A DNA stretch of 38,437 nucleotides from the NCBI RefSeq assembly GCF_009873495.1, contig NZ_CP046713.1:1-38437 (forward strand), given 5' to 3'. Positions 1 through 6,897 of this stretch are shown piece by piece. This DNA comes from Nostoc sp. ATCC 53789 (lineage in GTDB: Bacteria; Cyanobacteriota; Cyanobacteriia; Cyanobacteriales; Nostocaceae). Every line of letters begins with the position of its first letter. Position 1 is the stretch's first letter. A program made the position numbers and the translations under genes. Under the pieces are notes generated by a model. That model made no database searches. It was not told where the DNA came from and saw only the letters and a program-made list of their open reading frames with translations.

Positions 1-374
1 ATCAATCTCTGATTATATTGAGCAATCAACTGTCGAGTCTGCTTTAAGCCAAGCAGTATTAGAATTAACAGAGCAACTTTCTCAGTACAAAGAGCAACTT
101 GTTGAGGCTAAAACTGTATTTAATGACCTGGATGCAGCGCTTGCGACTGAGTTACAATTATATTTAGAGAAGAGAGCCATTTCATCAATTTCTGATTATA
201 TTGAGCAATCGACTATTGAATCGGCATTAACCCAAACAGTATTAGAATTAACACAACAACTTTCTCAAAATCAGCAGCAGCTAGAAGCCGGAAGAACCAT
301 ATTCGACGACCTGGAAGCAGCGATTGTTTATTTGGAGCAACTCCATAGATCACAAAAACCAGTGGATGCAATTG
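1..374 (+). repeat. 183-bp coding tandem repeats, continuation of the array at 37165-38437
   Basis: Unit anchors (the tct of the ISDYIEQS codons) fall at 9 and 192, with a residual start at 375. Each is exactly 183 bp from the next and from the preceding anchor at 38263 when the molecule is treated as circular. These copies are more diverged than those just left of the window end. Confidence 0.85.
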
Positions 375-1036
375 CTGAAGACAAAGAACAAAAACAGAGT
401 TCACCCCAGTTCACACCACCACCAGAGGATGAAACTCTACGCCCAGTATTACAGCATTTCTTGACTCAAAAACGCGGTATAACCAATTTCCTTGTGCAAC
501 CATTACAACGGCAGGGGTTGGGTTATATAGATCAGCAGGAAAATGTTGTGTTTATCAAGCGCGATCTAAATGGTGAAAAATCAGGCGCACTGGTTTGGGA
601 TACCGCACGTCTTGACAATCGGTGTTTGCAGTACCCCGAAGACAGCGATCGCTCCGAGGGGTGGTTTCACCTGAAATTGGGTGGAGAGGCAGACGACAAA
701 ATCGAGAGAGTATTCTTGTGTGACTCCCCCATTGATGTGCTGTCCTTGGCAGAGATTGATAGGGACGCACACAAGGGGCTACCACCAGTTAGAACAATGT
801 ACATGGCAGTGGATGATCCGAATAACTTGCCAGTAGAATTCCTCAAAAATATCAGCAGAATTGGAGCGGCATTTAATAACGATGATCAAGGGAATCTTGC
901 GGCCCAAGTTGTTCAGGAAATGTTACCCCAGGCTAGAAGAATTGCACCATCGGGGCTAACTTGGAATGAGATTCTTATTGAACAGCAGCAACAGATACGA
1001 GAGCAAAAGCAACGGGGGCGCGGTTTAAGTCGATGA
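1..1036 (+). CDS. Relaxase, C-terminal part (coiled-coil repeats plus DUF3991/Toprim), continuing from 38437
   Basis: This is the end of the relaxase gene that begins at 36291. The frame at the right edge leaves two bases (tt) that combine with base 1 into a Leu codon, and the frame then stays open to the stop at 1034-1036. Bases 1-374 hold the last repeat units (DYIEQS... motifs). A Pro/Gln-rich linker follows (about 380-430). The last ~200 residues look like DUF3991 followed by a Toprim_2 fold: a FLTQKRGI segment, GALVWDTA, an acidic VFLCDSPIDVLSLAEID and a terminal FNNDDQGN. Toprim domains bind divalent metal and act in strand cleavage or joining, so the fusion suggests a DNA-end function beyond the nick. 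A TTG at 332 could be read as a separate start, but it lies mid-domain in the continuous frame and is not a credible gene start. Confident in the fusion; the function of the tail is inferred. Confidence 0.85.
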   Translation, partial: SISDYIEQSTVESALSQAVLELTEQLSQYKEQLVEAKTVFNDLDAALATELQLYLEKRAISSISDYIEQSTIESALTQTVLELTQQLSQNQQQLEAGRTIFDDLEAAIVYLEQLHRSQKPVDAIAEDKEQKQSSPQFTPPPEDETLRPVLQHFLTQKRGITNFLVQPLQRQGLGYIDQQENVVFIKRDLNGEKSGALVWDTARLDNRCLQYPEDSDRSEGWFHLKLGGEADDKIERVFLCDSPIDVLSLAEIDRDAHKGLPPVRTMYMAVDDPNNLPVEFLKNISRIGAAFNNDDQGNLAAQVVQEMLPQARRIAPSGLTWNEILIEQQQQIREQKQRGRGLSR

Positions 1037-1485
1037 CCTCATGTTGAACCGACGAACTCGTGACCGCTTCGCTCTCGGAGTCGGTGGCTCTTACGGGCAT
1101 GAAGTTTATGGTTAGGCCAACTAGATCCTGCATCCCGCAAGAGCCACTTCGCTGCGCCGACTCCGAGCCACGAGTTCTTAAACTTTGGAAAGATGCTAGT
1201 GGCGGCGGCAAAGTTGGAGAAAGTATACACTCAGGTAGGAAACGAGACGAACCCTATTAATTGGGTGTTTCCAGAATGGCGTTACATTGATGTGAAGCTT
1301 TTAAGACAGTAAAGTTACAAATACGACAGATAGCTGTGCAAGACAACCTAATTGATTGAAGTGTACAGTGAAACCAGTTACTTTGCCTAAAAATCCGAAA
1401 AATAGGATACTCAGGATGTATTCAAAGTAGGAATCCGATTTATTCTTCAAATAAATCTATAAATTTTCAATTTTAGGAGTTATGG
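1037..1485. repeat. Intergenic stretch with a long imperfect inverted repeat
   Basis: No convincing gene. Bases 1054-1062 (gaactcgtg) pair with 1169-1177 (cacgagttc). Further inside, cggagtcgg and ggctctt pair with cgactccg and aagagcc, so 1054-1177 can fold into one long hairpin or cruciform downstream of the relaxase stop. The internal cgcttcgct word is typical of interspersed palindromic repeats in Nostoc-type genomes. The rest (1180-1480) is AT-rich and probably carries the promoter of the 1486 gene: TTGCCT at 1383-1388 and GATACT at 1406-1411, 17-bp spacing, weak. Short frames here (1060-1260 plus, 975-1230 minus) are products of the inverted repeat. Confidence 0.5.
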
Positions 1486-2202
1486 ATGAATCAGCGGCAA
1501 TGGTTAATTGATGAAGCTATGCCTCCTGATACTGTGGCTATTGAGCAGATAGAGCGTGAAATTAGCTCTTATCAACAGGGTAGTCGGGAGTCAGTCAGCC
1601 AGCCACAAGCTGTCAATTTGGCTGTACGATTGCAAGATATTATGATTTGGGATACAAAAAAGTGGTTTGGCGATGCACAAATGCGGTTAGATGCCCTGGT
1701 GGTTCACGGTCACGCAACAGCAGGTGACGCAGCCAGTATTTATATGCCTCAAACCTTTCGGTTTCCAGGGATTAAAAGTCAGGATCGTTTGCCTACTGGT
1801 GAGAACGGTTTATTGATATTTTATGGAAAGGCTCTTCATTTTTTGGATATCTTCATCACAGTATCCCGTGATCGCCAAGATTCAGAAGACCTAGCAACGC
1901 TACTTCACAAAAATTTACAATCACCTGAAATGCAAGGGGCAGTAGGTACACTCTTGGGATTGGCTGTTGCTGCACCACAGGTTAGCACTGTCACCACTGC
2001 GATCGGCGGAGCGTCAATTCTGGGTAGTTTAGCTTACCAAATCCTGAGTAAAGTTACTGGCGATACTATAGGACTGTACCGTAATTCATGGTTGCAGTAT
2101 AGAGATGGGTTTGGCATTGGACGACATCCTCAAGTGGGTTCTCATAATGTCAAAGATTTATCTTTCTGGTATGAAATCATTCAAGAAGAACCTCAATTTT
2201 AG
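1486..2202 (+). CDS. Unknown 238-residue protein with glycine/alanine-rich hydrophobic core, first gene of the conflict locus
   Basis: I do not recognise the family. The start is fixed by AGGAG at about 1476-1480, six bases before ATG 1486; the upstream ATG at 1482 hits a stop at once. Residues 1-50 are polar and helical. Residues 50-135 are mixed alpha/beta (IMIWDTKKWFGDAQMRLDAL, GLLIFYGKALHFLDIFITVS). Residues 151-187 form a Gly/Ala/Val-rich hydrophobic stretch (GAVGTLLGLAVAAPQ) that could enter a membrane. The C-terminus is aromatic and charged (LYRNSWLQYRDGFGIGRHP). It lies 35 bp upstream of, and co-directional with, the EAD1-trypsin gene, so it is probably co-expressed with the EAD1/MoxR/vWA system. 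It could be a membrane-acting effector or a sensor, but it has no visible EAD1. Function unknown. Confidence 0.8.
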   Translation: MNQRQWLIDEAMPPDTVAIEQIEREISSYQQGSRESVSQPQAVNLAVRLQDIMIWDTKKWFGDAQMRLDALVVHGHATAGDAASIYMPQTFRFPGIKSQDRLPTGENGLLIFYGKALHFLDIFITVSRDRQDSEDLATLLHKNLQSPEMQGAVGTLLGLAVAAPQVSTVTTAIGGASILGSLAYQILSKVTGDTIGLYRNSWLQYRDGFGIGRHPQVGSHNVKDLSFWYEIIQEEPQF

Positions 2203-2237
2203 TAACCAGTTATCAGTAACTTACTGAGGAGAATTAT

Positions 2238-3308
2238 ATGTCACTGCGTGGTGATCAATGGGAGAAACTGTCAGAAGCTTTGCGTGATGCGTTTAGACGA
2301 CCAAACAGGTTTGAGGAATTTGTAACATATCGGTTTAGTAAAAATCTGTACGATATAACAATTGCCGATGACTTAAAAGAATTAGCCTACGATTTGATTA
2401 ATGAAGCAGAACGCGAAGGATGGCTTAGAACCCTGATTTTAGGTGCCTTGCAGTCAAATCCTGGGAACAAAAAATTAATAAAATTTTCCCAGGATTTTTT
2501 TGCTGATACTTCGTCTTTTATTGATACTTATCTGCCACCAGAATTATCAAAAATAGATTCACGGGAAAAAATTATTAGAGAAACTCATTCTTTTCTAGAT
2601 GTGGATACATGGCTAGAAAAATTGAGTCAAATTCAGGCGCAAGTATGCCGGATTGAATTTCCTAAAGGTACGGCACAAGGTACAGGTTTTTTGATTGCCC
2701 CAAATGTGGTTATTACCAATTATCATGTAATGGAAGCAGTAATTAACCAAAAAGTTAATTACAAAAATTTAGTCATGCGTTTTGATTATAAAAAGTTAGT
2801 AGATGGCAAGTCAAGTGACGGCACAGAATACCGCTTAACAAATAACTGGCGGATTGATGAAAGCCGATATACTGATAATCCATTACCAACCTTTGATGAA
2901 TTAGACTACATATTACTTAGGGTAGATGGAAATCCAGGAAATAGCATTGTTGGAGAAAAAGATTCTCCAAAGCGAGGATGGATTGAATTACCTACTACAA
3001 AATATGATTTTTCACCTAATACTCCACTATCTATACTGCAACATCCACAAGGTGAAACATTAAAGTTAGCATTTGATACGGATGCAATTATTGGTGTTAA
3101 CGAGAATTACACAATTGTTAAATATAAAACTAATACTGAGCCAGGTTCTTCTGGCTCTCCTTGTTTTAATATTGATTGGGAGTTAGTAGCTTTGCATCAC
3201 ATAGGGATAGAGAAACAATATAATGGTGGAACGCCTTTCAGTACTATCTGTTCGCGTTTAAATAGAAAAGGCTTATTGGCAGCTTTACGAAGTGGTCAAG
3301 CAATCTAA
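2238..3308 (+). CDS. EAD1-trypsin: effector-associated domain 1 fused to a trypsin-like serine protease
   Basis: Residues 3-85 are an EAD1 adaptor: a helical domain ending in the signature GWLRTLILGALQSNPGNKKL. EAD domains are known to bring effectors to partners bearing the same domain; EAD1 recurs here in the 3630 and 6898 proteins. Residues about 133-345 are a trypsin-like fold with a complete triad: His163 in TNYHV, Asp223 in ELDYILL and Ser305 in GSSGSP. There is no signal peptide, so it should act in the cytoplasm. The start ATG 2238 follows a GAGGAG box by six bases. The family role is a proteolytic effector switched on within NTP-dependent conflict complexes. The domain call is strong; its target is unknown. 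Confidence 0.92.
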   Translation: MSLRGDQWEKLSEALRDAFRRPNRFEEFVTYRFSKNLYDITIADDLKELAYDLINEAEREGWLRTLILGALQSNPGNKKLIKFSQDFFADTSSFIDTYLPPELSKIDSREKIIRETHSFLDVDTWLEKLSQIQAQVCRIEFPKGTAQGTGFLIAPNVVITNYHVMEAVINQKVNYKNLVMRFDYKKLVDGKSSDGTEYRLTNNWRIDESRYTDNPLPTFDELDYILLRVDGNPGNSIVGEKDSPKRGWIELPTTKYDFSPNTPLSILQHPQGETLKLAFDTDAIIGVNENYTIVKYKTNTEPGSSGSPCFNIDWELVALHHIGIEKQYNGGTPFSTICSRLNRKGLLAALRSGQAI

Positions 3309-3629
3309 ATACATTTGTTAGTACTCCTTCCTAATATCAAAAATTATCAAGGAAAATGGAAATGCTAATTTGAAAATTGGGAAGGAGTTGTTTCTGTAAA
3401 CAAGCAATAGCAATATTTAGACATCGAATACTGTACAGACTATTAAATAGTTATCAATGATGATAGATTCTGCAATACAAGAGAGAATAGAACATATTGA
3501 CTATTTTAGGCTTTTTAGATTTATTTTAACTAACTATGTAAAGTTTGATATTGACATTCAACATTTCTGCTATAAAATGAATCTGTTATAAATAGTAAAG
3601 AGTAGATTGGCTAATCTGATTTTATAAGG
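3309..3629. other. Intergenic stretch within the conflict locus
   Basis: 321 bp with no gene. It contains a 9-bp inverted repeat (actccttcc at 3323-3331, ggaaggagt at 3380-3388, about 48 bp apart). Near its right end is a good promoter-like sequence (separate entry). The gap divides the locus into a left pair (1486, 2238) and a right group of four genes. Confidence 0.6.
3551..3578 (+). promoter_or_regulatory. Probable sigma70-type promoter for the 3630-9510 operon
   Basis: TTGACA at 3551-3556 and TAAAAT at 3573-3578 are separated by 16 bp, followed by about 45 bp to the ATG at 3630. The match to consensus is better than anywhere else seen in this locus. It would let the MoxR/vWA/TIR genes be transcribed separately from EAD1-trypsin. 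Confidence 0.5.
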
Positions 3630-4676
3630 ATGCAGAATAATCTAACTGGTGAGCAATTTGATAAGTTACAGAACGCTCTTCTCAGCGCATTTACTACACC
3701 AACAAAACTGAAAATAATGGTTCGCATCGGGTTAGGAAAGAATCTTCATGATATTTCATCAATTCAAAACTTAACAGAAGCTATATTCGATTTGATTACA
3801 TGGGCTGAATGCCACGGGCAGCTTGAAAAACTTTTAACGGCAGCACGTAATGAACGTGGAGGTAACCCTGGTAATGATTTATTAAGAAGTGTTTATGAAG
3901 AATTAGAATTACTACCACAGCAAACAAGACTGAAACAACCTCTTCAAAATATTATTCAACAGGATGGAGAGATTGTTACAAGCTGTTTGAATCCTTGGAA
4001 ATTTGATTTAGAAGAATTTATTCGAGATTGTAAGAGAGAATTGCTCAAAGAGGAGAACAAACAAGGACTTGTTGGGATAGCTGTACCCTATGATGTAGCT
4101 GCTTTTTCCAAATGCGTATGTCAACGGCTTAAGGAAAAGCTTGGTGATAATAACATCCCCAATATAGGAGAACCAGTAAAGCTTGAATATAAAATTACTA
4201 ATATCAACAGTTTAGTAAAAAATATCAAAAAATATGAGAACAACCTTAAATTTTCTGATATTATTGTTCCTGTTCAAATTGACTCATCTAAACGTATTTC
4301 AAAAGAAATGGCTGCTAGTTTTTGGCAGCTTATTTGTGAAGAGTTTGCTGATAATATTAAAAAACGTTTAATTATTATCATGTTTTGTAACAAAAGAACC
4401 TATTTTCCTAGACATGAAAAAGTAGTTATATTAAATCCTCCACGGTATTTTACAATTGTAGATTTGGATGATTGGCTAATTAATGTAACAGATGCATTAA
4501 ATTGGCAACACATAAAAGCTCAGTGGCAAGACAAGATAATTAAAGAATGTTATGACAACGATATAACAAGATTAGAAATTCAGAGCGTTTATTTACATTT
4601 ACAACGTGTGCTTCCAATTTTGCAAGAACGACATAATAGGAACCTTACACCAGAAGCTTTTATTAACTTACTTTAG
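3630..4676 (+). CDS. EAD1 fused to an unrecognised alpha/beta domain, possibly inactive-STAND (iSTAND)
   Basis: Residues 3-85 are a second EAD1 (LTGEQFDKLQNALLSAF... NPGNDLL), shifted by a few extra residues before the NPGN signature. The remaining ~250 residues have an alpha/beta pattern with hydrophobic strands (GLVGIAVPYDVAAF, FSDIIVPVQID, KKRLIIIMFCN) but no Walker A motif. This fits the nucleotide-binding-deficient iSTAND modules reported with EAD1 in conflict systems; I infer this from pattern and context only. The gene starts at ATG 3630, with a short AAGG very close upstream, and ends 16 bp before the MoxR ATG. It is probably the adaptor or scaffold that links EAD1 effectors to the ATPase/vWA pair. 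Confidence 0.75.
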   Translation: MQNNLTGEQFDKLQNALLSAFTTPTKLKIMVRIGLGKNLHDISSIQNLTEAIFDLITWAECHGQLEKLLTAARNERGGNPGNDLLRSVYEELELLPQQTRLKQPLQNIIQQDGEIVTSCLNPWKFDLEEFIRDCKRELLKEENKQGLVGIAVPYDVAAFSKCVCQRLKEKLGDNNIPNIGEPVKLEYKITNINSLVKNIKKYENNLKFSDIIVPVQIDSSKRISKEMAASFWQLICEEFADNIKKRLIIIMFCNKRTYFPRHEKVVILNPPRYFTIVDLDDWLINVTDALNWQHIKAQWQDKIIKECYDNDITRLEIQSVYLHLQRVLPILQERHNRNLTPEAFINLL

Positions 4677-4692
4677 TAAATCATTTAAATTT

Positions 4693-5682
4693 ATGCCAAC
4701 CCGTATTATTGATATATCAACTAAGCTAATTTTAGATGATTACACATCATTAAAAAAATCTCGTAAAATTGAGTATTTTAGAATCGAAGATATATCTAAT
4801 GAAAATTATCAGGTAATTCAAAAGATAATATCCAAAGAACCTTATTTACCTGATAAAAAATTAGTTGAAGCAGTAAATTTAGCTATGGCTTTAGGTCGCC
4901 CTTTACTGTTACAAGGGGAACCGGGGTGTGGAAAAACGCGATTAGCTTATGCTGTTGCCTATGCATTGGGTTTGCCTTTAGAAGAAAGTTATATTAAATC
5001 TACCAGCCGTGCTCAAGATTTACTTTATACTTACGACGCAGTTAACCGTCTTTATGATGCTCAGTTAGGAAATCCAAAAAGTCAAAATATTAAAAATTAT
5101 ATTCGGTTGGGTTCACTTGGAAAAGCAATTGTTCGCGCTCATTTAGGGGGACGTTCAGTAGTACTAATTGACGAAATTGACAAAGCTGATTTGGATTTTC
5201 CTAATGATTTATTGTGGGAGTTGGATAGATTAGAGTTTTGCGTTAATGAAGCTATAAATACATATTATAAAGTCGAAGAAAACAAACCTGAATTACGCCC
5301 AATTGTGTTTATCACTCATAACGAAGAAAAAGCATTACCTACTGCTTTTCTTCGAAGATGTATTTTTTACTATGTTGAATTCCCTCAAACAGAAGATGAT
5401 TTGCTAAAAATCCTAGCCACTCATAAAATTATTAATCAAAACCTCAGCAAAGCAGCAATTGAGGTTTTATTAGAACTCCGTACACTCGATTTGAGCAAAA
5501 AACCAGGGTTGAGTGAGCTACTAGATTGGGTAGGTTATTTACAGGCTGTAGAAACACCTTATGAGAAACTTGATGAATTACCTTATTTAGGAGCATTACT
5601 AAAGCAAGAGACTGACCGTAGAAAAGCAATAGATCATTTTGGTGTCTTCTCCAATACCTCTTCTATTGAGGATATGGAGTAA
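4693..5682 (+). CDS. MoxR-type AAA+ ATPase
   Basis: A 329-residue AAA+ protein of the MoxR class, the NTP-driven chaperone-like partner of vWA proteins in ternary conflict systems. Visible motifs: Walker A GEPGCGKT (75-82), Walker B VVLIDEID (156-163), a sensor-1 region ITHNEE (about 207-212), and the Arg pair LRRC (about 220-223) placed as an arginine finger. I chose ATG 4693, 16 bp after the previous stop. An in-frame TTG at 4606 would add 29 residues that overlap the upstream gene and do not look like the family. It is followed 16 bp later by the vWA gene. Cytoplasmic, no membrane segment. Confident call; client unknown. Confidence 0.92.
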   Translation: MPTRIIDISTKLILDDYTSLKKSRKIEYFRIEDISNENYQVIQKIISKEPYLPDKKLVEAVNLAMALGRPLLLQGEPGCGKTRLAYAVAYALGLPLEESYIKSTSRAQDLLYTYDAVNRLYDAQLGNPKSQNIKNYIRLGSLGKAIVRAHLGGRSVVLIDEIDKADLDFPNDLLWELDRLEFCVNEAINTYYKVEENKPELRPIVFITHNEEKALPTAFLRRCIFYYVEFPQTEDDLLKILATHKIINQNLSKAAIEVLLELRTLDLSKKPGLSELLDWVGYLQAVETPYEKLDELPYLGALLKQETDRRKAIDHFGVFSNTSSIEDME

Positions 5683-5698
5683 TTTAGAAAATAATGAC

Positions 5699-6889
5699 AT
5701 GAAACGACAACCCAAATTACCCTCCTTTTTATGGGAATTGTTTGATAAATTGCGCCGTCGTCATAAATTTGCGCTAGGAATAGACGACTATGAAGCACTA
5801 CTGTTGTCCTTACAGGCTGGTTTCGGTTGGTCGTCAGAAAGAGAATTACAAGATTTATGTAATTCTCTTTGGGCAAAGTCAGTTTCAGAACAAGAAATTC
5901 TTAATACTCTATTTGAGCAATTAGTACCAAAAGAAGATAATTGGGAATTGTCTTCTGTATATCAACGAGCAACAGCAGAATCCACTGGTAATACTGAGCA
6001 AGCAGAACAAGAGGAAGATTTGGAGGTTGTAGAACCGCAGCAGAAAAAGCAAATTATACCCATAACTCAATCAAGTAGCAGTTTACCAGAAATCTCCTTA
6101 AAAAATGTCCAAGTGTCACAACGTCCGTTTATATTTGTACCTCAGTTTCCTTTAACCTACCGAGAAGTAGCTCAAACTTGGCGACGCTTACGCCGTCCTG
6201 TACGGATAGGAGCAGCAAATGAATTAGATATAGATGCTACAATCGCCCGGCGCTGTCAACAGGGAGTTCCTGGGGCAGTTGTTTTGAGGCCTAGACGTCG
6301 CAATGTAGCGCGGCTACTTTTGCTGATTGATCGTCAAGGTTCCATGACTCCTTTTCATCCCTTTTGTGAAGAAGTTTGCAAAGCAATAAGAGAAGCTAGC
6401 AGAGTGGAAGATACTGCACTTTATTATTTTCATAACGTTCCTGCCGAAGGAGCTGATAAACAGGTTTTAAAACCTATAATTGGTGAAATTTTTCCGAAAC
6501 TTGATACAATTCTCTCCGCTATTCAGCCTCTAGAAAGGGGCTTTTTGTATGAAGATCCAGGATTACTTTCTCTCCAACCTGTAGAGAAAGTTCTGCAAAA
6601 ATATGCCACAGATGCCTTCGTGATAGTAATTAGCGATGCGGGAGCTAAAAGTAATTCTTATAATGTATCACGTTTATTAGACACAATCGCATTTTTTAAA
6701 GCTATCCGAAGATACTGTTTTTCCTATGTATGGCTAAATCCTCTTCCAAAATCTGATTGGCAGACTAAAAATAACACTGCAACTCAGATAGCCCGACATA
6801 TACCCATGTTTTCTTTAGACAAAGAAGGTATTCAACAGGCAGTGAATATTTTACTTGGACATTTATATAATATTGACAAGCCTCTTTAA
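5699..6889 (+). CDS. vWA-domain protein of the MoxR-vWA ternary system (SAV_2336-like N-terminus)
   Basis: 396 residues. The N-terminal ~80 residues (FLWELFDKLRRRHKFALGIDDYEALLLSL) match the helical region found ahead of vWA domains in SAV_2336-type proteins. An acidic Gln-rich linker follows (95-130). From about 200 comes a vWA fold with its MIDAS at LLLIDRQGSM (Asp211). The canonical D-x-S-x-S is D-R-Q-G-S here, so the middle Ser is Gln and metal binding may be weakened or altered. A later strand reads FVIVISDAGA. ATG 5699 is preferred over an in-frame TTG at 5639 that overlaps the MoxR gene. Its known partner role is metal-dependent bridging between MoxR and effector or adaptor; here the neighbours supply both. 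Confidence 0.88.
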   Translation: MKRQPKLPSFLWELFDKLRRRHKFALGIDDYEALLLSLQAGFGWSSERELQDLCNSLWAKSVSEQEILNTLFEQLVPKEDNWELSSVYQRATAESTGNTEQAEQEEDLEVVEPQQKKQIIPITQSSSSLPEISLKNVQVSQRPFIFVPQFPLTYREVAQTWRRLRRPVRIGAANELDIDATIARRCQQGVPGAVVLRPRRRNVARLLLLIDRQGSMTPFHPFCEEVCKAIREASRVEDTALYYFHNVPAEGADKQVLKPIIGEIFPKLDTILSAIQPLERGFLYEDPGLLSLQPVEKVLQKYATDAFVIVISDAGAKSNSYNVSRLLDTIAFFKAIRRYCFSYVWLNPLPKSDWQTKNNTATQIARHIPMFSLDKEGIQQAVNILLGHLYNIDKPL

Positions 6890-6897
6890 CATCGAGT

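Noticed and set aside
332..1036. Independent gene starting at TTG 332
   Set aside because: It is in the same open frame as the relaxase that enters from 38437 and starts mid-domain; it is the C-terminus of that protein.
975..1260. Three short frames on both strands
   Set aside because: They lie in the long inverted repeat, overlap each other and have no ribosome sites.
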